From positions 496,001 to 560,000 of the forward strand of contig CBDCAI010000014.1 of the NCBI GenBank assembly GCA_965213845.1: a DNA stretch of 64,000 bases, written 5' to 3'. Of the stretch, positions 1 through 8,817 are shown piece by piece (position 1 is the first letter of the stretch; the number at the start of each line of letters is the position of its first letter). The translations under genes and the position numbers were made by a program. Under the pieces are notes generated by a model. It was not told the origin of the DNA. It worked only from the letters and a program-made list of their open reading frames with translations, and did not search any database. This DNA comes from JBBROS01 sp965213845. GTDB taxonomy: Bacteria; Pseudomonadota; Alphaproteobacteria; Acetobacterales; Acetobacteraceae.

Positions 1-83
1 CTATACACTTCCGCGTGCGTCAGATCTGTTCGAAGGATCGTCCGTGCCCGGCTCCGGCCGCACCCACCGCAGTTGGACTGGTC

Positions 84-1226
84 ATGACCCTAGCCGCGAC
101 AGACGACCCGGCCGCAACGCCCGAGCTTTGCGTGCCCGAGCTGTGCGTGATCGTTCCGGTGCTGAACGAGCACGACAACGTCGCCCCGCTCGTGGAGACG
201 CTGCGGACGGCGCTCGACGGCATTGCGTGGGAGGTCGTGTTCGTCGACGACGACTCGACGGACGGCACCCGCGACGCCGTGGCCGCGATCGGGCGGACAG
301 ACCCCCGCATCCGTTTGCTGCACCGGCTGGGGCGGCGCGGCCTGGCCTCGGCGTTCATCGAGGGCGCACAGTGCAGCCTGGCCCCCTTCGTCGCCGCCAT
401 GGATGGCGACCTGCAGCACGACGAGGCGCTGCTGCCCCACATGCTGGCGGTGCTGCGGTCGAACACCGCCGACGTGGTCGTCGGCAGTCGCTACGTGCCC
501 GGTGGCGACCTCGGAGACTGGGACCGCAAGCGCGCCGGCATGTCCGGCCTCGCCACCCGCATGGGCCAGGTCGTGCTGCGGATACACGTGGCGGACCCCA
601 TGAGCGGCTTCTTCATGCTGCCCCGTGCCGTGTTCCAGCGGGCGCTGCCCCATCTTTCGGCGATCGGGTTCAAGATCCTGCTGGATGTGCTCGCGTCCTT
701 GCCGGAGACGCCGCGTGTGGTGGAGTTGCCGTTCCGCTTCCGCACGCGCCTGGCGGGTGAGAGCAAGCTCGACGCCGGCGTGCTGATCGACTTCGCGTTG
801 CTGCTGGCCGACAAGTCGATCGGCTGGCTGGTGCCGATGCGCTTCCTGCTGTTCGCCGCAGTGGGCGCGCTGGGGCTGATCGCGCATGTGCTGGTTCTGC
901 GGACGGGCCTGAAGGCCGGGCTGGGATTCGAGCCGGCGCAGGGGGTCGCGACCGTCGCCGCCATCGCCGGCAACTTCTGGCTCAACAACCGCTTCACCTT
1001 CCGGGAGCGGCGGCTGCGAGGGGCCGCGATGGCCCGGGGTTTCGTGATCTTCGCCCTGGTGTGCGGCGTGGGCGCCGCGGCCAACCTCGGGATCTCCGGC
1101 TTCGTGCTAGGCGCCGGGCACCAGACATGGTGGGCGGCCGGGCTGGCCGGGGCGGCGATGAGCCTCGTGTGGAACTATGCCGTGGGGTCGACCCTCACGT
1201 GGCGCCGCCGACCGCGCCGGCGCTGA
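84..1226 (+). CDS. GT2 glycosyltransferase with C-terminal GtrA-like membrane domain
   Basis: A membrane-anchored family 2 glycosyltransferase of the dolichol-phosphate-mannose synthase type, expected to move a sugar from a nucleotide donor to a polyprenyl phosphate at the inner membrane. The N-terminal half starts with the classic IVPVLNEHDN strand, followed by the VDDDSTDGT donor/metal-binding region (about residue 55) and MDGDLQHD (about residue 110). From about residue 255 there are four hydrophobic segments resembling GtrA, including the NFWLNNRFTFR motif. The ATG at 84 is preferred to an in-frame upstream start at 15, because the sequence between them has no family resemblance. It heads a glycan cluster. 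Its 3' end overlaps the convergent GT4 gene by 32 bases. The acceptor lipid and sugar are unknown. Confidence 0.88.
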   Translation: MTLAATDDPAATPELCVPELCVIVPVLNEHDNVAPLVETLRTALDGIAWEVVFVDDDSTDGTRDAVAAIGRTDPRIRLLHRLGRRGLASAFIEGAQCSLAPFVAAMDGDLQHDEALLPHMLAVLRSNTADVVVGSRYVPGGDLGDWDRKRAGMSGLATRMGQVVLRIHVADPMSGFFMLPRAVFQRALPHLSAIGFKILLDVLASLPETPRVVELPFRFRTRLAGESKLDAGVLIDFALLLADKSIGWLVPMRFLLFAAVGALGLIAHVLVLRTGLKAGLGFEPAQGVATVAAIAGNFWLNNRFTFRERRLRGAAMARGFVIFALVCGVGAAANLGISGFVLGAGHQTWWAAGLAGAAMSLVWNYAVGSTLTWRRRPRRR

Positions 1227-2292
1227 ACAGCCGGGCCCATTCGTCCAGCATGGTGCGCTCGTCATAGGCTTCGGCAACCCGGGCCCGGTTGGCCTCGCCC
1301 AGCGTGCGGCGGAGGCCGGCGTCGTCCAGCAGGGCGCCGAGCGCGTCCCCCAGCGCGTCGTCCCGCAGCGGCGTGACCCAGGGGCGCTGCGCGGGCGGTA
1401 GGATGGCGGCGACGTCGCCCACATCGGTCGCCGCGACGGGCAGCCCGGTGGCCATCGCCTCCAGCAGCGAGATCGGCATCTGCTCGGTGTCGGACGACAG
1501 CGCGTACACGTCGAAGCCGCGCAGCAGCGGGGCCGGGTCCGGCTGGTGCCCGGCCCAATGCACGCGATCCGCGATCCCGAGCGTTGCCGCCAAGCCCTGC
1601 AGCGCCGCATGCTCCGGCCCGGCCCCGACGACGACCAGCCGTGCCGGGCGGCACGCGGTTGCGCGGGCGAAGGCGTGTAGCAGCCGGCCCAGGTTCTTTT
1701 CCGGCCGCAGCGCCGCGACGGTGCCGATGACCGGGCCTTCGCCGGGCCAGGTGTGGGCCGCACCCGACGCGAAGCGGGCCAGGTCCACGCCGTTCGGCAC
1801 GAAGTGGACACGGGCCGGGTTCAGCCGCCAGGTCTCGGTCGCGATCCGCTGCAGCGTCAGCGACGGCACGACCACGGTCCGCCCGGCCAGGAAGATGCGC
1901 CGCATCCACACCCGCCGCGGCAGCTGCCGGCTGCGCTCCTCCGGGCCGAACCCGTCTTCCACATGGACGTGCCGCACCAGGGGCACCCGGTTGGCGATCG
2001 CCCATTCGATCGTACCCCAGTTGCTGGTCAGCAGCGTGGCCGGACGCAGCGCCCGCAGCGTGGCGCGCAGCCGGCGCGCATTCCCCATCGTGTCGCCCTT
2101 GACCAGCGGCACGCCGGGGAAGCTGACGTCCAGCGACGGGTCGAGCCGCTCGCGGGCCGCCAGGTTGCCGTCCATGGCGATGACGGCATGTCGCCAGCGC
2201 CGGCCGAAATGGTTGACGATCGTGGCGAACCGCACCTGCGGCCCGCCCGTCGCGAAGGTGGAGAAGGCGTGCAGCAGAAGGGGCTCGGCCAC
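1195..2292 (-). CDS. GT4-family glycosyltransferase
   Basis: A 365-residue GT-B fold glycosyltransferase. The N-terminus has the usual acceptor-domain opening with a glycine pair after the first strand (FSTFATGGPQ). The C-terminal half has the GT4 donor site: a VHFVPNGVD linker, GTVAALRPEKNLGRLL, VVVGAGPE, and a late EQMPISLLEAMATGLPVAATDVG segment carrying the EX7E-type region. It probably adds a sugar in polysaccharide or glycolipid assembly, given the flippase and GT2 neighbours. The start is the ATG at 2292; the next upstream gene on this strand ends at 2312, so the two are probably cotranscribed. The sugar specificity cannot be read from the sequence. Confidence 0.85.
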   Translation of the reverse strand: MAEPLLLHAFSTFATGGPQVRFATIVNHFGRRWRHAVIAMDGNLAARERLDPSLDVSFPGVPLVKGDTMGNARRLRATLRALRPATLLTSNWGTIEWAIANRVPLVRHVHVEDGFGPEERSRQLPRRVWMRRIFLAGRTVVVPSLTLQRIATETWRLNPARVHFVPNGVDLARFASGAAHTWPGEGPVIGTVAALRPEKNLGRLLHAFARATACRPARLVVVGAGPEHAALQGLAATLGIADRVHWAGHQPDPAPLLRGFDVYALSSDTEQMPISLLEAMATGLPVAATDVGDVAAILPPAQRPWVTPLRDDALGDALGALLDDAGLRRTLGEANRARVAEAYDERTMLDEWARLFSAGAVGGAT

Positions 2293-2311
2293 GGGGCGGC
2301 CCGGGCCCGGT

Positions 2312-4414
2312 TCAGGCGGCGTGGACGCGGATGGCCCGGTCCACGAAGCGCGCGGGGTTGGCGACGGGCGCCCAGCCGAGGTCGCGCTTGGCGTCCGCGG
2401 TGTCGAAGGTCGCCATCATGCCGCGCGACAGGAAGTCGCGCAGCGCCGGCGCCGCGACATCCCGCCCCGTGGCCCGCTTCACCACCCACTTGCCGCTGTC
2501 TTCCAGCCACAGCCAGCGGGCGGATTGCGGATGGAAGTGCAGCGGCCGGTGCAGGGCCTGCGCCAGGGCCTGCGTGTAGTCCCGGGCGGACAGGCGGACG
2601 TCGCCCACCAGGTTGTAGGCGCGGCCTTCGATCCCTGGGGCCGCGGCGGCGCGGAACACGGCGTCGGCGACGTCCTCGGCCAGCACGAAGGGCAGGGGGT
2701 TGGTGCCGGCGTTCCAGCCGATGCAGTGCTGGTCGTTGTTATAGAGGCCGACCCCGCTGTGGAACGGCAGCCCGCCCTCGCCGACGACGACGCCGGGGCG
2801 CAGGATGACGACGGGCAGTCCCTGGTTCGCATGCATGGCCAGCATCGCCCGGTCCGTCAGCGTCTTGGCCCGCGCGTAGTCGCCGCGCTTCTGCTCCTCC
2901 GGGTCGGGCGGGGTGGCCCCGGTGACGGGCTCGGGCTGCGGGCCCAGGTACAACGAGGCGATGCTGCCGACATAGACCAGCCGGCGCACGCCTTCAGCCA
3001 GGCAGGCTTTCGCGACCGTCTCCGCGCCGCCCACCATGGCCTGGCGCACCGCCTCGAACGTGGAGCCGCCGCCGCCATGGGCCAGGTTGACGACGACCGG
3101 CGCGCCCTTGATCGCCCGGGCGACGGCGTCCGCGTCGCGGATGTCGCCCCGGTGCAGGGTCACGCGTGGGTCGCTGAACACGGGCCCCAGGTTGCGGGTG
3201 TTGCGCGCCATGACGGCCACGCGCTGCCCGGCATCCAGGAAGCGGCGCACGACGTGGCTGCCGATGAACCCCGTGCCGCCCAGGATGGCGACGTCCGGCG
3301 GCCCCGGCTCGGCTGGCGTCTCCGCGGGCAACTCGGCCGACACAGCGGCAACCGGCGCCGGAGCGGGGAAGGCCGCATCGCGCAGCCGTTCGCACAGATC
3401 CACCAGGCCGGCACCGAACGCCGCATCCAGCTCCGGCACCCGGCCCGCGTCCAGCGCCGCGTGGAAGGCGGCGATGCTGGCGCGCATGCTCAGGAAGAAG
3501 GCGTCGCTGCGCGGCCGCACCTTGGCCGTGGACAGGCTGTAGTTCAGCACGCCCCGCACACTGTCCGACGCCACCCCGGCCGCCGTTCGCAGGCCGGACA
3601 GCGCTTCGTCGACCGCCGGCAGCCAGCGGGTCCGGTTGTAGGTGAAGACGCGGTTGGCGAGGATGTCCGCCACGCCCACCCCGTCGTCGCACACCACCTC
3701 GATCTGCCAGAACGGGAACTCCTGCCCGACGGCGAAGCGCAGCTGCGCCGGCAAGGCGGTCCCCTGCATGGAGACGTTGAGGCTCGAGACGAAGGGCACG
3801 CCGGGCGCGATCTCGAGCGACGGGCCGGCAAGCGGCGCGATGGCGCCGATGGAACCGGCCAGGGTGACGATCTGCGACAGCGGATGCACCGCCTGTTCCA
3901 GCAGGATGTTCAACGGCTTCTGGAACATCCAGTGCCCGAATTGCCGCGCGCCCAGCTGCCGCAGCGGCACGTTGTAGGTGCAGCCGACATAGCGCGGCCG
4001 GCCCAGCCGCCCGCCCTCGACCATTTCGCGCAGCCGGGCGAAGGCCGGGTGGTGGACGAAGTTCTGGTTTACGCCCAGCGCGGCGCCCGAAGCCGCAGCG
4101 GCCACCAGGCGTGCCGCCGACTCGCCGGTATCGGCCAGGGGCTTCTCCAGCAGCACGGGCTTCCCTGCGGCCAGGAACGGCAGGGCCGCCTGTTCGTGCC
4201 GGTCGGGCGGCACCAGCACGTGCGCCCGGTCGAACCCGCCGGCCGCGAGGGCCGCGTCGACCGAGGCATGGACCGCCCGCCCGCCTGCCAGCGCCTGCGC
4301 GGCCGCCTCGTTCGGGTCCACCACCGCCACCACGTCGTGACCGGGCAGCGTCATCAGCGCGTCGAGGTGCACGCGGGAGATATAACCCGCGCCGACGAGG
4401 CAGATGCGGGTCAC
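2312..4414 (-). CDS. Gfo/Idh/MocA oxidoreductase fused to an NDP-sugar epimerase/dehydratase
   Basis: A two-enzyme fusion of about 700 residues. The first half is a Gfo/Idh/MocA NAD(P)-dependent oxidoreductase: ICLVGAGYISRVHLDAL dinucleotide motif at the start and the LEKPLA signature near residue 100. After an Ala/Pro-rich linker (about residues 345-365) a second Rossmann fold begins with VAILGGTGFIGSHVVRRF. It continues as an extended short-chain dehydrogenase/epimerase with YVGSIAS and the YARAK catalytic Tyr-Lys pair. The likely role is to make or modify a nucleotide sugar for the surrounding glycan cluster. The GTG at 4414 directly before the first Rossmann strand is chosen; the open frame extends 35 codons further upstream but has no homology-like sequence there. 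Both halves look catalytically intact. The substrate is unknown. Confidence 0.82.
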   Translation of the reverse strand: MTRICLVGAGYISRVHLDALMTLPGHDVVAVVDPNEAAAQALAGGRAVHASVDAALAAGGFDRAHVLVPPDRHEQAALPFLAAGKPVLLEKPLADTGESAARLVAAAASGAALGVNQNFVHHPAFARLREMVEGGRLGRPRYVGCTYNVPLRQLGARQFGHWMFQKPLNILLEQAVHPLSQIVTLAGSIGAIAPLAGPSLEIAPGVPFVSSLNVSMQGTALPAQLRFAVGQEFPFWQIEVVCDDGVGVADILANRVFTYNRTRWLPAVDEALSGLRTAAGVASDSVRGVLNYSLSTAKVRPRSDAFFLSMRASIAAFHAALDAGRVPELDAAFGAGLVDLCERLRDAAFPAPAPVAAVSAELPAETPAEPGPPDVAILGGTGFIGSHVVRRFLDAGQRVAVMARNTRNLGPVFSDPRVTLHRGDIRDADAVARAIKGAPVVVNLAHGGGGSTFEAVRQAMVGGAETVAKACLAEGVRRLVYVGSIASLYLGPQPEPVTGATPPDPEEQKRGDYARAKTLTDRAMLAMHANQGLPVVILRPGVVVGEGGLPFHSGVGLYNNDQHCIGWNAGTNPLPFVLAEDVADAVFRAAAAPGIEGRAYNLVGDVRLSARDYTQALAQALHRPLHFHPQSARWLWLEDSGKWVVKRATGRDVAAPALRDFLSRGMMATFDTADAKRDLGWAPVANPARFVDRAIRVHAA

Positions 4415-4668
4415 GGCGCCGCGCCGCCCAAATGCGTCCTGACTGCTGGTGTCGGCTGGCCGGCGTCCGTCAAGGCAGATCCCTCTCCTGGTGCAAGCCC
4501 CCAAGCGCAAGGCGGCCACGCGACGCTACAACAGAGCGCAGGCGGCCGGAAGCGGCGGCCCGTCAGGACTTGGAGACCGGGTGTCGGTCGATTGTCGCCG
4601 GGCCGCGCTTTGGCTAGGGTCCCGCCGAATGCCGCGGCCACCTCCGAGTTCCTGGATTCCGTCCCCGA
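4415..4668. promoter_or_regulatory. Divergent intergenic region between the fusion enzyme and flippase genes
   Basis: This 254-base gap separates two divergent genes and must hold promoters for both. I see no convincing -35/-10 pair, operator dyad or riboswitch in it. Open frames crossing it look like extensions of the flanking genes without family resemblance. Confidence 0.4.
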
Positions 4669-6198
4669 ATGACCGCTGAGCCCGTCGATCCCGGGCAGGC
4701 GGCGCCGCCCCGGATCGGGCTGGTGCTGAAGGACTCGTCATTCTATCTGATCGGCGCCGTCGCCAGCCGGGTCGTGGGCTTCCTGTTCATCCCGTTCTAC
4801 GCCCAGTTCCTGAGCCCCGCGCAGTATGGCCTGGTGGAGCTGGTGGAGCTCAGCACCCAGACCATCGCCATCGCGCTGGGTCTGCAGGCGATCGGCGCGG
4901 CGCTCAGCCGGCTGTTCTACGACCAGAGCTCGCCCGAGGCGGAGCAGGCGGTCGTGTCCACCTCCATCATCGCCACGGGCGTGCTCAGCGCGGCCGTGAT
5001 GCTGCTCGCCGTGGCCCTGGCCGGGCCGCTGAGCCAGCTGGTGTTCCACACGCGGGAGTGGACCACCCTGCTGCAGGCCGCCTTCGTCGCGATGTTCTTC
5101 AGCAACATGATCGAGGTCGTGCTGGTCTATGAGCGGATCCGGAACCAGGCGCGCTTCTTCCTGTTTTACACGCTCGGCGCGCTGGTGCTGAACCTGTCGC
5201 TGAACGTGCTGTTCATCGGGGTATTGGACGCCGGGGTCTGGGGGTTTGTCAGCAGCAAGCTGGTCGTGACCGTGCTCGGCAGCCTGTTCCTGCTGCTGCG
5301 GATGCGGCGTGACGTCGGGTGGCACTGGCGCTGGCTGTATGTGCCGGAGCTCGTGCGGTTCGGGGCGCCGCTGGTGCTGTCGAGCCTGTCGTACTTCGCC
5401 ATCCACTTCTCCGACCGCTTCTTCCTCAGCGGCTTCGTCAGCCTTGCCGACCTCGGCCGGTATGCCCTGGCCTACAAATTCGCGATCCTGGTCAGCGCGC
5501 TGGTGGGCGACCCCTTCGCGAAAAGCTGGGAGGCGACGCTGTATCGCTACACGTCGGAGGCGGGGTGGCAGGCGCAGTTCGCCCGGGTCGCGTCGTACTT
5601 CACCTTCGCGCTGTTCACCGTCGCCCTGGGGATCGCGCTGTTCAGCCCGGCGCTGATGCGGATCATGGTGCCGCCCGACTACTACCCGCCGCCGCTGCTG
5701 CTGCCCGTCATCGCCGCATCGTACATCGCGCGGGAGATCGGCGACTTCTTCCGCAGCCTGCTGCTCATCAACAAGCGGGCCGTGCGCGTCAGCCAGATCG
5801 CCGGCGGCAGCGCGCTGGTCAACCTGGCCGTCAATGCCCTGTTCATCCCGACCTATGGCATCCAGGGTGCCGCGGTGGCCACGCTGATCACCTGGTTCGT
5901 CTATATGGTGGCGTGCTGGGTGGTGGCGAACCGCGAGCATCGGCTTCCGGTGCGGACAATGGCCTTCGTCCGCATCACCCTGCTGGCCTGCCTGTTCTAC
6001 GGCTTGGCGGAGCTGACCTGGGCCGACGGGCTGATCCTGCAGATGCTGATCAACGGCGTCTGGGTCGCCGGGTTCGCCGCCACGGCCGCGTTCGTCTTTT
6101 TGTCGGGCGAGGAGCGGCGGGGCGGCCTGGTGATGGCCGGCACGGTCGGGCAATGGGGCGCGGCGCGGCTGCCCCGGCGCTTCGGCCGCCCGCGCTGA
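4669..6198 (+). CDS. Wzx-like polysaccharide flippase
   Basis: A 509-residue integral membrane protein of the polysaccharide-transporter/MOP superfamily. It would translocate a lipid-linked oligosaccharide across the inner membrane. After a short soluble lead, the first helix reads YLIGAVASRVVGFLFIPFYAQFL, matching the usual start of Wzx/oligosaccharide flippases, and about 12-14 hydrophobic helices follow. A charged segment (LFYDQSSPEAEQ) lies between helices 2 and 3, as expected for the family. It sits divergently from the sugar-modifying fusion enzyme and upstream of the amidotransferase, which fits export of a short glycan. No polymerase (Wzy) gene is visible in the window. Confidence 0.85.
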   Translation: MTAEPVDPGQAAPPRIGLVLKDSSFYLIGAVASRVVGFLFIPFYAQFLSPAQYGLVELVELSTQTIAIALGLQAIGAALSRLFYDQSSPEAEQAVVSTSIIATGVLSAAVMLLAVALAGPLSQLVFHTREWTTLLQAAFVAMFFSNMIEVVLVYERIRNQARFFLFYTLGALVLNLSLNVLFIGVLDAGVWGFVSSKLVVTVLGSLFLLLRMRRDVGWHWRWLYVPELVRFGAPLVLSSLSYFAIHFSDRFFLSGFVSLADLGRYALAYKFAILVSALVGDPFAKSWEATLYRYTSEAGWQAQFARVASYFTFALFTVALGIALFSPALMRIMVPPDYYPPPLLLPVIAASYIAREIGDFFRSLLLINKRAVRVSQIAGGSALVNLAVNALFIPTYGIQGAAVATLITWFVYMVACWVVANREHRLPVRTMAFVRITLLACLFYGLAELTWADGLILQMLINGVWVAGFAATAAFVFLSGEERRGGLVMAGTVGQWGAARLPRRFGRPR

Positions 6199-6275
6199 AC
6201 CGCGGATCCGGCCCGTAACGCCCCGCTGGCGTCACGTCGCCGGGTGCGGCATGCTGACCCCAAGGAGGGCGCGCC

Positions 6276-8189
6276 ATGTGTGGCCTGGCTGGCATCTATC
6301 ACCCGAGTGGCGGTCCGGTGGACCGGGATCTTCTGGTCCGCATGACGACGGCCGTCGCGCATCGCGGGCCCGACGGCGACGGGTTCCATACCGAGCCCGG
6401 TCTCGGCCTCGGCCACCGCCGCCTGTCGATCGTGGACGTGGCCGGCGGGCATCAGCCCATGTTCAACGAGGACCGGTCCGTCGTGATCGTCTTCAACGGC
6501 GAGATCTACAACCACCTCGACCTTCGCCCCAAGCTGCAGGCGCTGGGCCACGTCTTCGAGACGGCGCACAGCGACACCGAGGTCGTGGTCCATGCCTGGG
6601 AGGCCTGGGGCCCGGACTGCCTGCAGCACCTGAACGGCATGTTCAGCTTCGCGCTGTGGGACCGCAACCAGAAGACGCTGTTCCTGGCCCGCGACCGCCT
6701 GGGCGAGAAGCCGCTGTACTATGCGCGGCGGCAGGACGGCTCGATGGTGTTCGGCTCCGAGATGACGGTGATGGCGCAGGTGGCGGACCTGCCGCGCCGC
6801 GTCTCGGCCGCCGCGGTCGACGACTTCTTCGCCTTCGGCTACGTGCCGGACCCGCACACCATCTACGACGGCATCCACAAGCTGCCGGCCGCCCATTACC
6901 TGCTGCTGCGCGAGGGCAGCCACGGCGCCCCGCGGCGCTACTGGTCGGCGCCCACCAAGACGCAGTCCATCGACGAGACCGCGGCGCTCTCGGGCTTGGT
7001 GACGCGCCTGCGCGAGGCGACCCGGCTGCGCTTGATGTCCGACGTGCCGCTGGGCGCCTTCCTGTCGGGCGGCGTGGACAGCAGCGCGGTCGTGGCGCTG
7101 GCGGCCGGACTGCAGTCGAGCCCGGTCGAGACTTTCACGATCGGCTTCCCGGGCGCCGAGGACGAGTCGCCGCTCGCGGGCCTGGTCGCGGCCCGGTACG
7201 GCACGGTGCAGCATGTGGACCGGGCCGCGCCGCCCGACTACATCGAGGCCGCGCGGGCCCAGGCGCGCGTGTTCGGCGAGCCGTTCGGCGACAGCTCCGC
7301 CGTGCCGACCGAGACGGTGTCGGCGCTGGCCCGCAAGCACGTGACGGTGGCCATATCGGGCGATGGCGGGGACGAGGTGTTCGCCGGGTACCGCCGATAT
7401 CGCTGGCACCAGATGGCGGAGGCCGTGCGGTCCTACCTGCCGGCCCCGCTGCGGCGGGGCGTGCTGGGGCAACTGGCCGCCGCATACCCCAAGATGGACT
7501 GGGCACCGCGTTGGCTGCGCGCCAAGCACACGCTGACGGAGATCAGCCTCGACAGCGCGCTGGGCTACTACCGCACCATCGCGAAGGTGCACCACGACCA
7601 GCGCCGCAGCCTGTTCTCCGCCCCGCTGCGGGCGCAGCTGGACGGGCATGACCCGGCCGCCCGAGTCGTCGACCTGATGCAGGCCTGCGACAGCGACGAC
7701 TCGCTGCTCCAGGCCCAGTATGTGGACGTGAACACCTACCTGGTGGGCGACATCCTGACCAAGGTCGACCGCACGGCGATGGCCCATTCGCTGGAGGTCC
7801 GGCCGCCGTTCCTGGACCACACTTTCGTCGAGTGGGGCATGTCGTTGCCGCCCGGCCTGAAGCTGCGCGGGCAGGAAGGAAAGTGGGCGCTGAAGCGCGC
7901 GATGGAGCCGCTGCTGCCGTCCGAGATCCTGTATCGGCGCAAGCAGGGCTTCGCGATGTCGCTGTCGCAGCTGTTCCGGACCCAGGCCGCGCGGCTGCGG
8001 GAACGGCTGCTGAGCGGCCCGATGCTGGATTGCGGTCTGTTCGACCCCGTGGCGATCGGCCGGCTGATCGACCGGCACGAGCAGGGCCGGTCGGACCATG
8101 CGGCGCCGCTCTGGCTGCTGCTGGCCTTCGAGGGCTTCCTGGTGGCCGAACCCGCGATGCCGGCCACGACCGCCCGGGCTGCCGGGTAA
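6276..8189 (+). CDS. AsnB-like glutamine amidotransferase (exosortase-associated type)
   Basis: A 637-residue class II amidotransferase. The catalytic Cys is residue 2 (MCGLAGIY) after initiator removal. GATase motifs RGPDGDGFH, LGHRRLSIVD and FNGEIYNH occupy the first ~95 residues, and the PP-loop SGGVDSS lies near residue 265. C-terminal motifs KVDRTAMAHSLEVRPPFLDH and ILYRRKQGF are typical of asparagine synthetase. The overall architecture, and the C-terminus reading HAAPLWLLLAFEGFL, resemble the 'amidotransferase 1' found beside exosortase A glycan loci rather than housekeeping AsnB. It therefore probably amidates a sugar or exopolysaccharide intermediate. This is inference from memory of the family. 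A strong AAGGAGGG ribosome site sits at 6261-6268. Confidence 0.85.
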   Translation: MCGLAGIYHPSGGPVDRDLLVRMTTAVAHRGPDGDGFHTEPGLGLGHRRLSIVDVAGGHQPMFNEDRSVVIVFNGEIYNHLDLRPKLQALGHVFETAHSDTEVVVHAWEAWGPDCLQHLNGMFSFALWDRNQKTLFLARDRLGEKPLYYARRQDGSMVFGSEMTVMAQVADLPRRVSAAAVDDFFAFGYVPDPHTIYDGIHKLPAAHYLLLREGSHGAPRRYWSAPTKTQSIDETAALSGLVTRLREATRLRLMSDVPLGAFLSGGVDSSAVVALAAGLQSSPVETFTIGFPGAEDESPLAGLVAARYGTVQHVDRAAPPDYIEAARAQARVFGEPFGDSSAVPTETVSALARKHVTVAISGDGGDEVFAGYRRYRWHQMAEAVRSYLPAPLRRGVLGQLAAAYPKMDWAPRWLRAKHTLTEISLDSALGYYRTIAKVHHDQRRSLFSAPLRAQLDGHDPAARVVDLMQACDSDDSLLQAQYVDVNTYLVGDILTKVDRTAMAHSLEVRPPFLDHTFVEWGMSLPPGLKLRGQEGKWALKRAMEPLLPSEILYRRKQGFAMSLSQLFRTQAARLRERLLSGPMLDCGLFDPVAIGRLIDRHEQGRSDHAAPLWLLLAFEGFLVAEPAMPATTARAAG

Positions 8190-8228
8190 CGCGAGAGGCG
8201 AGGCGGGCAAAAGTCGATCCAGAAGATT

Positions 8229-8243
8229 GAACATTGCATGTTC
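8229..8243. promoter_or_regulatory. Perfect 5-bp dyad upstream of the XRE regulator, candidate operator
   Basis: GAACA and TGTTC flank a 5-base centre in the only relatively A+T-rich stretch between the amidotransferase gene and the XRE regulator. Position and symmetry suit autoregulation by the downstream helix-turn-helix protein. I could not place a confident promoter around it. Confidence 0.3.
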
Positions 8244-8344
8244 GCACAATCGTGATAGTGGTTCAGTCTACAGGAACATAGGCCGACGCGTGTTGGGTCA
8301 CCCGGGCCAGGCACCGTTCTCCGGATGGACGAAGGGATAACGTG

Positions 8345-8791
8345 ATGAACCAACGCCAGCCGATGGCTCTGCGTGGATGGCCGAACGAGGGCAAGGGACG
8401 GCCCGATGCCTCGCGCGACCGGTTCCGTCACAACCTCGCCCGGATCATGGCCGAGCGTGGCATCACCCAGGCCAGCCTGGCCCGCACCATGGATGTGTCG
8501 CGGGTTGCCGTGCATGCCTGGATCTGGGGCACCTGCTTCCCGGAGACGTCGCGGCTGATCAAGCTGGCGCAGGCGCTGAACGTGCAGGTGGGCGCCCTGC
8601 TCGAGAACGAGGCGGTCGTGGTCGCCGAACCCGAGAGCTCCAACGAGGAGGCGCTGCTGCTGAACGCCTTCCGCAAGCTGCCGAACTCGGCCCGCCTGAC
8701 CCTTCTGGCCGGGGCGTACGAGCTTTCGGCGCAGGCTGCCGCACAGGCCGCTCGGGCCGAGATGGCCGAGGAAGCCGCCCGCCAGGCCTGA
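8345..8791 (+). CDS. XRE-family helix-turn-helix regulator
   Basis: A 148-residue DNA-binding protein. After a basic lead of about 20 residues, the HTH_3 fold runs from FRHNLARIMAERGITQASLA through VSRVAVHAWIWGTCFPETSRLIKLAQALNV (about residues 26-82). The remaining third is Ala-rich and helical (EEALLLNAFRKLPNSARLTLL), a common tail in alphaproteobacterial XRE proteins. It is not a phage-repressor type with a peptidase domain. The ATG at 8345 is immediately preceded by an in-frame GTG at 8342; a GAAGGGA ribosome site upstream suits either. It is monocistronic, convergent with metQ, and separated from the glycan cluster by about 155 bases. Its targets are unknown. Confidence 0.8.
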   Translation: MNQRQPMALRGWPNEGKGRPDASRDRFRHNLARIMAERGITQASLARTMDVSRVAVHAWIWGTCFPETSRLIKLAQALNVQVGALLENEAVVVAEPESSNEEALLLNAFRKLPNSARLTLLAGAYELSAQAAAQAARAEMAEEAARQA

Positions 8792-8801
8792 TCAGGCCTG
8801 G
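8782..8801. terminator. 20-bp perfect palindrome between convergent genes
   Basis: CCAGGCCTGA followed by its exact complement forms a perfect 10+10 palindrome that includes the stop codon of the XRE gene. metQ ends at 8818 on the other strand, so it could serve as a bidirectional transcription end. There is no T-run, so factor-independent termination is not certain. Confidence 0.4.
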
Positions 8802-8817
8802 TGGGTAACGCCGGCGC

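Noticed and set aside
1289..4672. Very long open frame on the + strand
   Set aside because: It is antisense to the GT4 and fusion-enzyme genes, Arg/Ser/Pro-rich and without any protein family features; a by-product of high G+C codon use.
8229..8243. LexA (SOS) box
   Set aside because: Alphaproteobacterial LexA recognises a direct repeat GTTC-N7-GTTC; this site is an inverted GAACA/TGTTC dyad.
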